The notes under the pieces: generated by a model | Databases searched by the model: none | What the model was told of the DNA's origin: nothing | The model's input: only the letters and a program-made list of their open reading frames with translations | Position numbers and translations under genes: made by a program | Assembly: GCA_934647165.1 (NCBI GenBank) | Contig: CAKUFA010000014.1 | Location: 1-54,139 of the forward strand | From: an uncultured Clostridia bacterium | GTDB taxonomy: Bacteria; Bacillota; Clostridia; Christensenellales; Aristaeellaceae | DNA length: 54,139 nt | Reading direction: 5' to 3' | Shown: piece by piece, positions 32,495-38,911 of the stretch | Position numbering within the stretch: the first letter of the stretch is position 1 | How the letters are laid out: each line of letters starts with the position of its first letter

Positions 32495-32523
32495 ATCATA
32501 TCATTTTGGGGGTATAAATGCAA
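32495..32523 (-). promoter_or_regulatory. Promoter of the alcohol dehydrogenase-radC-rsmG operon
   Basis: On the minus strand TTGCAT (32523-32518), a 17-bp spacer ending TGA, and TATGAT (32500-32495); extended -10. Confidence 0.8.
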
Positions 32524-32577
32524 ATTGCAAACGGCTTTTTTCGTGCCGGAAGAGACGTTCGCACACGGAAAAAAGAC

Positions 32578-32606
32578 TTGATTTCCAAAAATAAAACAGG
32601 TACAAT
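32578..32606 (+). promoter_or_regulatory. Promoter of pth2-nitroreductase
   Basis: TTGATT (32578-32583), a 17-bp spacer and TACAAT (32601-32606). About 100 bases of leader follow before the pth2 ATG. Confidence 0.7.
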
Positions 32607-32710
32607 ATCCCTTGAAGGTGTTTTGACGGACGTTTTTCGCTGCGTTAAAGCACTGAAAAGAGGACTTTTTTTCATCAAGGGGATGACTTTTCATCGAACG
32701 GATTAAGCAA

Positions 32711-33100
32711 ATGATCGTCATGCGGCGCGATCTGCACATGCGGAAAGGGAAAATTGCCGCGCAGGCGGGACATGCCTGCGTCGGCGCAGTGCTGGAGGCT
32801 CTCCACCGGAACGGCGCGGAAAAGCTCACCGTCACAGAAGGTGTTATCCGTACAGGCGAGGGCACCGTGTTGGATGGGTGGTTCCAGCAGGGAGAAGCCA
32901 AGGTTTGCGTTTATGTGGATAGTGAGGAAGCGCTCCTTGCCGTTCACCATCAGGCACAGGAAGCCGGGCTGCTATCCGTGCTGATCCAGGACAGCGGACT
33001 GACGGAATTCCACGGGGAAGCGACCTATACCTGCCTTGCCATCGAGCCTGCCCCCGCTCAACTGGTGGATCCCATCACAGGCGCACTGCCGTTGTATTAA
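32711..33100 (+). CDS. Archaeal/eukaryotic-type peptidyl-tRNA hydrolase (Pth2 family)
   Basis: 129 residues. MIVMRRDLHMRKGKIAAQAG matches the N-terminal strand and catalytic Lys region of Pth2 (PF01981), and the C-terminus TYTCLAIEPAPAQLVDPITG matches the family end. The length fits Pth2 (115-125). Bacteria mainly use Pth1, so a Pth2-like gene is less common, although several Clostridia have one. The ribosome site is weak (GGATTAAG); an in-frame upstream extension is blocked by TGA. The downstream nitroreductase is 13 bases away. Confidence 0.82.
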   Translation: MIVMRRDLHMRKGKIAAQAGHACVGAVLEALHRNGAEKLTVTEGVIRTGEGTVLDGWFQQGEAKVCVYVDSEEALLAVHHQAQEAGLLSVLIQDSGLTEFHGEATYTCLAIEPAPAQLVDPITGALPLY

Positions 33101-33113
33101 AGGAGGTTTTTCC

Positions 33114-33635
33114 ATGGAACAGACCTTGCAGGACATCAAAACCCGCCGCAGCTGCCGCTGCTATCAACCGGACATGGTTCCCCACGATGTGCTGGAAAAA
33201 ATCGTGGAAGCCGGCACGTGGGCAGCTTCCGGCACGGGCAGGCAATCCGCCAAAATCATTGCGGTGACAAACCCCACTCTGCGCAACGAGCTTTCCCACA
33301 TGAATGCCGCTGTAGCGGGGCGCGAGGGTTCCGACCCGTTCTATGGCGCGCCGGTGGTGCTGGTGGTGCTGGCCGACAAAACAGTCGTCACCCATGTATA
33401 CGACGGCAGCCTGGTGATGGGCAACCTGATGTTGGCCGCCCATGCCCTGGGGGTAGACAGCTGCTGGATTCACCTGACAAAGGAGGAGTTTGAGTCTCCT
33501 GAAGGAAAAGCGCTTCTCCGCAAGCTTGGCATTGAAGGCGAATGGGAAGGCATCGGCCACTGCGTGCTGGGTTATCGGGATGGCAAGGCACAAGACCCTG
33601 CGCCGCGCAAGCACGACTATGTAACATGGGCCTGA
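33114..33635 (+). CDS. Nitroreductase family flavoprotein
   Basis: 173 residues from MEQTLQDIKTRRSCRCYQPD behind AAGGAGG. It is a compact nitroreductase (PF00881): RRSCRCY for FMN phosphate binding, AGTWAASGTGRQSAKII, and GIGHCVLGYRDG near the end. FMN-dependent NAD(P)H oxidoreductases of this size act on nitroaromatics, quinones or flavins. It is in an operon with pth2. The transcript should end at the terminator after repeat element 2. Confidence 0.9.
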   Translation: MEQTLQDIKTRRSCRCYQPDMVPHDVLEKIVEAGTWAASGTGRQSAKIIAVTNPTLRNELSHMNAAVAGREGSDPFYGAPVVLVVLADKTVVTHVYDGSLVMGNLMLAAHALGVDSCWIHLTKEEFESPEGKALLRKLGIEGEWEGIGHCVLGYRDGKAQDPAPRKHDYVTWA

Positions 33636-33658
33636 CGCCCGCGCATCGCAAGCAAAAA

Positions 33659-33696
33659 AGAGGTTCGGCGGGACGGTAAGTCCTTTCCGAACCTCT
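33659..33696 (+). repeat. Left hairpin copy flanking element 2
   Basis: A 38-bp hairpin, stem AGAGGTTCGG/CCGAACCTCT, with an inner GGAC/GTCC stem. It matches 33901-33938 at 35 of 38 positions and runs directly into CAGCGT with no T-tract. Confidence 0.9.
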
Positions 33697-33900
33697 CAGC
33701 GTTCGACAAAGTGGCTTTGCCGCTTTGTCGAGTTTGCATTTTTCATTGTCAGCGAAGCTGACGGCCGTGAAAAATGGAAGGAATGGTTTCGGCCAAAGCC
33801 GAAACCTCCCCGCCCGACCGGCATAGCCGGTCGATACGAATCCAGTCAGAGGGGCATGATGCCCCTCCGACACTTTCTCATATGGTTTGTCGACAGTCTG
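33697..33900 (+). mobile_element. MITE-like structured element, copy 2
   Basis: A 204-bp copy that ends TTTGTCGACAGTCTG. It matches copy 1 closely, but its third hairpin is GGTTTCGGC/GCCGAAACC around CAAA, nearly the reverse complement of that hairpin in the other copies. It lies between convergent genes (nitroreductase and rmuC). Confidence 0.88.
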
Positions 33901-33944
33901 AGAGGCTCGGCAGGACGGCAAGTCCTTTCCGAACCTCTTTTTTC
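33901..33944 (+). terminator. Right hairpin copy with T6, terminator of the nitroreductase operon
   Basis: The 38-bp hairpin copy (33901-33938) keeps a TTTTTT tail. One stem pair is weakened here (C opposite A). Confidence 0.85.
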
Positions 33945-33945
33945 A

Positions 33946-35184
33946 TCAGCACGGCGGATTCGTCTGCTCTTCCTCCAATTCCATGCTGCCCAGGCGGCGC
34001 TCAATGCTGCGGGTGCGCACAAAGGCGCTGTCAATGGACTCGCTCGCCTGGCGAAGACGCATCTGCGTTTTTTCCAGCGTATCGGCAAACTGTCCGAAAT
34101 CCTGCTTCACGGTTCGCAGCAGTTTCCACACCTCGCTGGAGCGCTTTTGAATGGCCAAGGTGCGGAAGCCCATTTGCAGCGCATTGAGCAGCGCTGCCAG
34201 GGTGCTCGGGCCCGCCACCACCACGCGCTGCTCCCGCTGAAGGGTTTCGATGAGCTCCGGCATCTGCACTGCCTCCGCGTAAAGCCCCTCCACAGGCAGG
34301 AACATCACCGCAAAATCGGTGGTGTAAGGCGGCTTCACATACTTACCGGAGATGCGCTTGCCCTCGGTGCGCAGTGCCTGCGCAAGCGCCTTGCGGCTGG
34401 CTTCCACGCTTTCGGCGTCGCCCTCGCGGCTGGCGTTTATAAGGCGCAGATAATCTTCCTGGGGAAATTTGCTGTCAATTGGCAGATAGACGCATTCGCT
34501 TTCATGTCCAGGCAGCCGCAGGGCATACTCCACACGCTCGGTGCTGCCGGGCACCACCGCCACATTGGCAGCGTATTGCTCAGGGCTGAGCAGCTGTTCC
34601 AGCAGCGCGCCCAGCTGCATTTCACCCCATATGCCGCGGGTTTTGACATTGGTGAGCACCTTCTTGAGGTCGCCCACGCCGTTGGCAAGGGTCTGCATTT
34701 CGCCAAGCCCCTTATAGACCTGCTCCAACCGTTGGCTGACCTGCGCAAAGCTGTCGGTCAGGCGGCGATTCAGGGTCTCGGTGAGCTTTTCATCCACGGT
34801 TTTGCGCATTTCCGTCAACTGGCGGTCATTCTGGGCGCGCATCTGCTCCAGGTTCGTGTTCATCTGCTCCAAGCCGCGGGCAAGGGTATCCGCTTGGTCG
34901 CGGGCGGTGTAGGTCACCTGCCGCTGGATACTTTCCAGCAGCGCAGTCTGCCCCTGGCCGATGTGGGCAAGCGTAGCATTGACGCTGTCCTGATTCATCT
35001 TTTGGGCAGTGGCATTTTCATCATGCTGCCGGTCAAGCTCTTCCAGCAGTTCGCTGCCAAGGTCGTTCAGCTGGGTTTTCGCATCGCCGCGCGTTTTGCC
35101 CTGCCGAATGAGCACCGCCGCCAGCAGCGCCACCGTCAGCGTCAACAGCGCAAGGAGAATATACAACAGCGTTTGTTGCTCCAT
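33946..35184 (-). CDS. rmuC: DNA recombination protein RmuC
   Basis: 412 residues from MEQQTLLYILLALL; the longer frame to 35241 has no start signal. One membrane helix lies at 5-27, then a long coiled coil (about 35-170, with many Gln and Glu), then the RmuC nuclease-like domain (PF02646): RGIWGEMQLGALLEQLL, YLPIDSKFPQEDYLRL, and YTTDFAVMFLPVEGLYAEA. RmuC limits recombination at inverted repeats and is thought to be a restriction-like nuclease. Repeat element 2, which is full of inverted repeats, lies right next to it, presumably by chance. Confidence 0.93.
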   Translation of the reverse strand: MEQQTLLYILLALLTLTVALLAAVLIRQGKTRGDAKTQLNDLGSELLEELDRQHDENATAQKMNQDSVNATLAHIGQGQTALLESIQRQVTYTARDQADTLARGLEQMNTNLEQMRAQNDRQLTEMRKTVDEKLTETLNRRLTDSFAQVSQRLEQVYKGLGEMQTLANGVGDLKKVLTNVKTRGIWGEMQLGALLEQLLSPEQYAANVAVVPGSTERVEYALRLPGHESECVYLPIDSKFPQEDYLRLINASREGDAESVEASRKALAQALRTEGKRISGKYVKPPYTTDFAVMFLPVEGLYAEAVQMPELIETLQREQRVVVAGPSTLAALLNALQMGFRTLAIQKRSSEVWKLLRTVKQDFGQFADTLEKTQMRLRQASESIDSAFVRTRSIERRLGSMELEEEQTNPPC

Positions 35185-35236
35185 AGGTGCAAGGAATCCT
35201 TTCTTGATGTTTCCGTTCAAATGCCTTGTGTACAGC

Positions 35237-35278
35237 AACACGGGAGGAAAGCATTCCGCTCCTCCCGTGTTGTTTTTT
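35237..35278. terminator. Hairpin between recR and rmuC
   Basis: AACACGGGAGG (35237-35247) pairs with CCTCCCGTGTT (35261-35271). Six Ts follow on the plus strand only. It immediately follows the recR stop on the minus strand, where it is preceded by A6 rather than followed by T. Confidence 0.6.
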
Positions 35279-35876
35279 ACATATCCCGCCGGCCTTCCAT
35301 GGCCTTGGAAAGGGTCACTTCGTCCGCATATTCCAAATCGCTGCCCACCGGCACGCCGTGCGCAATGCGCGTCACATGCACGCCCATAGGCTTCAGGAGC
35401 CGGGCAATATAGGTTGCCGTTGCTTCGCCCTCAATATCCGGATTGGTAGCAAGGATGACCTCCTCCACCTTTTCATCCGCCAGGCGCCTGACCAGCTCCT
35501 TGATGCGGATATCATCCGGACCAACGCCGTCCATTGGCGAAAGGGTACCGTGCAGCACATGATACAGGCCGTGATAATCGTGCATGCGCTCCATGGCGGC
35601 CACATCCCGCGGGTCGCGCACCACGCAAATCTGCCCGTTATGCCGCTGGGCATCCTGGCAGATTTCGCACTGCTCATCGGACGCATAGTTGCCGCAGACC
35701 TCACAATAACGGATGGCCTTTCTGCCTTGCCAAATGGCGGTGGCAAGGCTGCGCGCATCCTCCAGAGGCATGCCGACAATATAATAAGCCAGGCGCTGCG
35801 CGGTTTTCTGTCCAATGCCAGGCAGGCGTGAAAGCTCTGACACCATGCGGGCAATGGGTTCTATCTGTCCCGCCAT
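35277..35876 (-). CDS. recR: Recombination mediator RecR
   Basis: 199 residues, standard length. HhH (LSRLPGIGQKTAQRLAYYI), a four-cysteine zinc finger (Cys58, 61, 70, 73), and a Toprim domain (CVVRDPRDVAAMER, EEVILATNPDIEGEATATYI). RecR works with RecO/RecF to load RecA on gapped DNA. Its ATG shares a base with the stop of ybaB (TGATG), so the ybaB-recR pair is coupled as in most bacteria; dnaX, the usual first gene of this group, is not present here. Confidence 0.97.
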   Translation of the reverse strand: MAGQIEPIARMVSELSRLPGIGQKTAQRLAYYIVGMPLEDARSLATAIWQGRKAIRYCEVCGNYASDEQCEICQDAQRHNGQICVVRDPRDVAAMERMHDYHGLYHVLHGTLSPMDGVGPDDIRIKELVRRLADEKVEEVILATNPDIEGEATATYIARLLKPMGVHVTRIAHGVPVGSDLEYADEVTLSKAMEGRRDM

Positions 35877-36214
35877 CAGAACATGCCGCCCATGCCGGGC
35901 GCCATCTTGCCCATGGCTTCCTCGCGGGCTTCCTCGCCCTTGCGCAGCGCCTCGTTCACCGCTGCCATAATCAGATCCTGAAGCATGTCGATATCATCAG
36001 GATCAACCACCTGGGGATTGATGGTGATTGCCGTGAGTTCGCGCTTGCCGGACACCTTCACCGACACCATGCCGCCGCCGGACGTTGCCTCATATTCCTT
36101 CGCATCCAGCGCCTCCTGCGCCTCCGCCATCTGCTGCTGCAGCTTCTGCGCCTGCCGCATGAGCTGCTGCATGTTGGCGCCGCCGCCGAATCCGCCGAAA
36201 TTCTGTCTGGCCAT
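35876..36214 (-). CDS. ybaB: YbaB/EbfC nucleoid-associated protein
   Basis: 112 residues: a Gly/Phe/Asn-rich start (NFGGFGGGANMQQLMRQAQK), then VSVKVSGKRELTAITINPQV and NEALRKGEEAREEAM, typical of YbaB (PF02575). It is a small dimeric DNA-binding protein associated with recR. AGGAGG precedes the ATG. It follows the DUF4097 gene by 13 bases. Confidence 0.95.
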   Translation of the reverse strand: MARQNFGGFGGGANMQQLMRQAQKLQQQMAEAQEALDAKEYEATSGGGMVSVKVSGKRELTAITINPQVVDPDDIDMLQDLIMAAVNEALRKGEEAREEAMGKMAPGMGGMF

Positions 36215-36227
36215 GATTATTTCCTCC

Positions 36228-36968
36228 TCAGTTCTGCTTAATCTGATTGATTTCCAAATCGCCGGAAATGCTGCTCACACGCACAAGCGCCGCACCCTCC
36301 TGCAGCGACACGCCGCTTGTGCGCAGCTTGCCGTTGAGCGAGGACAGCGCTGCATCCGCCATATCAATAGGCGCATACACGCGAATGTTGCCTGACACCG
36401 TGTTGCCTTCCACCTTTTCAAAGGGCGAAAGGAAGTCCAGCGTCACTTCTCCGCTTACATTGATAGCCTTCACCTGCTGCGCCTGCACGTCCTGCACCTT
36501 GATGATGCCGGACACCGAGCGAAGCGCAAGCTTCTCCGCGCTGATGCCGCCTGCCTGAATATCGCCGGTGGCGGTCTTCATGCCCAGGGTAATCGCCTGC
36601 AGGTTCGCTGCGCGCAAATCGCCGGACACGGTATCCAGCGCAAGATCGGTGCCGCACAGTCCGCGCACGCTCATCATACCGGAGATGGTGCCTGCGTCCA
36701 CCGCGCCCTTCCACTCCCGCGGGATACGCAGAAACAGCTGCATCCACCGCTCGGTGTTCAGCTTCATGGACAGGCCGTAGGTGGGCTGCTCCACTTGCAG
36801 CTTGCCGTCCTGGCAGGAAATTTTCAGATCCGATACGTCGTTATCATCGCCGGAGACCATCACCTGCAGCTCAGGCACATCGTCCACCATCATTTCCAGC
36901 GTTGCCCACGCCAGACGGACTTGCAGGGTGTTCACCTGTGAAAGCGCAAAATTCTCATTACGGTTCAT
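36228..36968 (-). CDS. DUF4097-type beta-repeat protein
   Basis: 246 residues without a signal peptide or membrane segment. The sequence is a beta-solenoid-like run of short strands (VSGDLRAANL, ATGDIQAGGI, VSGIIKVQDV, VSGEVTLDFL, VSGNIRVYAP), the pattern of the DUF4097 adhesin-like family (PF13349). In other Firmicutes such proteins occur with membrane-stress regulators; here it is a cytoplasmic-looking form next to ybaB-recR, probably in the same operon. The start follows AAGGAGGG. The function is unknown. Confidence 0.82.
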   Translation of the reverse strand: MNRNENFALSQVNTLQVRLAWATLEMMVDDVPELQVMVSGDDNDVSDLKISCQDGKLQVEQPTYGLSMKLNTERWMQLFLRIPREWKGAVDAGTISGMMSVRGLCGTDLALDTVSGDLRAANLQAITLGMKTATGDIQAGGISAEKLALRSVSGIIKVQDVQAQQVKAINVSGEVTLDFLSPFEKVEGNTVSGNIRVYAPIDMADAALSSLNGKLRTSGVSLQEGAALVRVSSISGDLEINQIKQN

Positions 36969-37059
36969 CGAGTTATTCCCTCCTTGCGCCCGTTTATCAT
37001 ACCATGTTTCCGCGCAAATCGCAACTTACACGGCGAAAGTCGCACATCTTTCCGCCGTT

Positions 37060-37527
37060 TCACTCGCCCTTTTTATTTTCCGCCACCAGCTGCTGGAGCT
37101 CTTTCATAAAATCGCTGATATCTGTAAACTTGCGGTACACCGCAGCAAAGCGGACATAAGCCACATCGTTGAGCTTCTTGAGCTCGGCCATCACCATCTC
37201 GCCGATATCCTGACTTGGAATTTCTCCATCGGAAGCGCCGTAAGCCTGCTGCTCCACACGGGCGGCCATTTCATCAATCTGTTGCAGGGATACAGGCAGC
37301 TTTTCGCAGGCGTTGAACATGCCGCTTTTCACCTTCTGCACATCAAAAGCCTCGCGCCGCCCATCGCGCTTCACCACCATCAGCGGCAGCATTTCAATTT
37401 TTTCATAGGTGGTGAAGCGCCTGCCGCAGCCGATACATTCCCGCCTGCGGCGGATGCTGTTTCCCTCCTCCGTGGGGCGGGAATCAATCACCTTGCTCTC
37501 CGTGCAGTTGCAAAACTGGCAGCGCAT
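37060..37527 (-). CDS. nrdR: Transcriptional repressor NrdR
   Basis: 155 residues, standard length, from MRCQFCNCTESKVIDSRPTE behind AGAGGAG. The N-terminal zinc ribbon uses Cys3, Cys6, Cys31 and Cys34 (CIGCGRRFTTYE). The C-terminal ATP-cone starts at LMVVKRDGRREAFD. NrdR senses ATP/dATP and represses ribonucleotide reductase genes. The upstream promoter carries three perfect DnaA boxes on the transcript start. No ribonucleotide reductase genes are in the window. Confidence 0.97.
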   Translation of the reverse strand: MRCQFCNCTESKVIDSRPTEEGNSIRRRRECIGCGRRFTTYEKIEMLPLMVVKRDGRREAFDVQKVKSGMFNACEKLPVSLQQIDEMAARVEQQAYGASDGEIPSQDIGEMVMAELKKLNDVAYVRFAAVYRKFTDISDFMKELQQLVAENKKGE

Positions 37528-37544
37528 ACAACAGCTCCTCTTCC

Positions 37545-37576
37545 TGTGGATAAGTTTGTGGATAACCTGTGGATAA
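37545..37576 (-). promoter_or_regulatory. Cluster of three perfect DnaA boxes at the nrdR transcription start
   Basis: Read on the minus strand, TTATCCACA occurs at 37576-37568, 37565-37557 and 37553-37545: three exact consensus boxes, same orientation, 11- and 12-bp steps. The first abuts the nrdR -10 hexamer (37582-37577), so the boxes cover the start site and 5' UTR. Confidence 0.85.
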
Positions 37577-37605
37577 ATAATAGCACAACACGAATAAGTT
37601 GTAAA
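37577..37605 (-). promoter_or_regulatory. Promoter of nrdR
   Basis: On the minus strand TTTACA (37605-37600), a 17-bp spacer ending TGC, and TATTAT (37582-37577); extended -10. Confidence 0.8.
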
Positions 37606-37671
37606 GCGTTTTTTCATATGCCTGCTTCACACCTGATACACGCATACTTTTGTAAAAAAAATGGTTTTTGT

Positions 37672-37700
37672 TTGACGAATTTTTTCCATCATGTTATAGT
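37672..37700 (+). promoter_or_regulatory. Promoter of the DUF368 gene
   Basis: TTGACG (37672-37677), a 17-bp spacer and TATAGT (37695-37700), followed by AAAGGAG before the ATG at 37749. Confidence 0.8.
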
Positions 37701-37748
37701 ATTGTTTGATGACCGAAAACCGAAAGGCAAAAAAGGAGTAATTGCTTC

Positions 37749-38600
37749 ATGAAATTGGTTCTCGAAATTCTCCGCGGCATGGTAATCGGCCTTGCCAACA
37801 TCATTCCTGGTGTATCCGGCGGCACCATGATGGTATCCATGGGCATCTATGACACGATCATCTGCAGCGTCACGCATCTGTTCAAGCAATTCAAAAAGTC
37901 CATCTTGACGCTGCTGCCCTATGCCGCCGGCATGGTGGTGGCGCTGGTTAGCCTGAGCTTTGTGATTACCTGGGCGTTTGATAACTATCCCCTGCCCACC
38001 AACACGCTGTTTATCGGCCTGATTCTGGGCGGTCTGCCCGCCATTTTCAAGCAGGTGAAAGGTGAAAAAATCGGCGTTGTCGGCGGCGTACTCTTTGCCG
38101 CGTTCTTTGCGCTGATTATCGTGCTTCAGCTGATTCAGAGCGAGAATGTGACCGTGATTCACCTGAGTGTACTGGAAATTGTGAAGCTGCTGCTGCTGGG
38201 CGCGCTGGCTTCCGCCACAATGGTCATCCCTGGCGTATCCGGCTCGATGATCCTGAAGCTGCTGGGATACTATGAGCCCGTAATCGGCAGCATCAAGGGA
38301 TTGACCACCGCGCTTGTGGCGGGCCAGTGGTCGACTGTCGGCTACAACATCGGCATCCTGCTGCCCTTTGCCATCGGCATTGTGGTGGGCATTTTCGCCA
38401 TTGCCAAGCTCATTGAGGTGCTGCTGGCCCGCTGGAAGGGATGGACATACTGCGCCATCCTTGGCCTGGTGGTAGCAAGCCCGGTGGCCATCCTCATGTC
38501 CACCAGCATGACGGGCGTCAGCTTCGTGCTCATTCTGGTGTCCCTGCTCACCTTTGCGCTGGGCTACTTTGTTGCCTACAAGCTGGCCGCGAAGGAATAA
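37749..38600 (+). CDS. popT: DUF368 membrane protein, undecaprenyl-phosphate translocase (PopT type)
   Basis: 283 residues with about eight to nine membrane segments. Two related motifs, NIIPGVSGGTMM (residues 18-29) and MVIPGVSGSMIL (second half), mark the inverted-repeat halves of the DUF368 family (PF04018). Members were shown to return undecaprenyl phosphate across the membrane for wall synthesis. It is monocistronic with its own promoter. Its terminator hairpin has been duplicated by repeat element 3. Confidence 0.9.
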   Translation: MKLVLEILRGMVIGLANIIPGVSGGTMMVSMGIYDTIICSVTHLFKQFKKSILTLLPYAAGMVVALVSLSFVITWAFDNYPLPTNTLFIGLILGGLPAIFKQVKGEKIGVVGGVLFAAFFALIIVLQLIQSENVTVIHLSVLEIVKLLLLGALASATMVIPGVSGSMILKLLGYYEPVIGSIKGLTTALVAGQWSTVGYNIGILLPFAIGIVVGIFAIAKLIEVLLARWKGWTYCAILGLVVASPVAILMSTSMTGVSFVLILVSLLTFALGYFVAYKLAAKE

Positions 38601-38622
38601 CCGTCAATATCCGCACAAACAA

Positions 38623-38658
38623 AAGGAAGGACGCGCTGCTTCAGGCGCGTCCTTCCTT
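38623..38658 (+). repeat. Left hairpin copy flanking element 3
   Basis: A 36-bp hairpin with perfect 14-bp arms (AAGGAAGGACGCGC/GCGCGTCCTTCCTT). It is identical to 38864-38899 and is followed by CAGCGT instead of Ts. Confidence 0.93.
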
Positions 38659-38863
38659 CAGCGTATCGGCAAAGTGGCTTTGCCTCTTTGTCGAGTTTGC
38701 ATTTTTCACTGTCAGCAAAGCTGACGGCCGTGAAAAATGGAAGGAATGGTTTCGCCTTTGGCCGAAACCACCCCGCCCGACCGGCATAGCCGGTCGATAC
38801 GAATCCAGTCAGAGGGGCATCATGCCCCTCCGACACCTTCTCATAGGATTTGTCGACAGTCTA
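38659..38863 (+). mobile_element. MITE-like structured element, copy 3
   Basis: A 205-bp copy, very close to copy 1. The left inverted repeat is slightly decayed (CAGCGTATCGGCAAAG) and the right end reads TTTGTCGACAGTCTA. It lies between convergent genes (popT and beta-galactosidase). The flanking 36-bp duplication is perfect, which suggests a recent insertion. Confidence 0.9.
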
Positions 38864-38911
38864 AAGGAAGGACGCGCTGCTTCAGGCGCGTCCTTCCTTG
38901 TTTTCTTTTTT
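38864..38911 (+). terminator. Right hairpin copy with T-tract, terminator of popT
   Basis: The 36-bp hairpin (38864-38899) is followed by GTTTTCTTTTTT. Confidence 0.9.

Noticed and set aside
37583..37605. ACAAC...GTTGT inverted repeat as an NrdR box near the nrdR -35
   Set aside because: The centre does not match the NrdR box consensus and the arms overlap ordinary promoter bases, so the evidence is too weak.
38691..38836. Open frame through the repeat element on the minus strand (SEGHDAPLTGFVSTGYAG and similar), present in several copies
   Set aside because: The frame is open in copies 1-3, but copy 4 carries a frameshift, no ribosome site or constant start exists, and conserved hairpins explain the sequence better. 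It also falsely extends the yacL-like frame.
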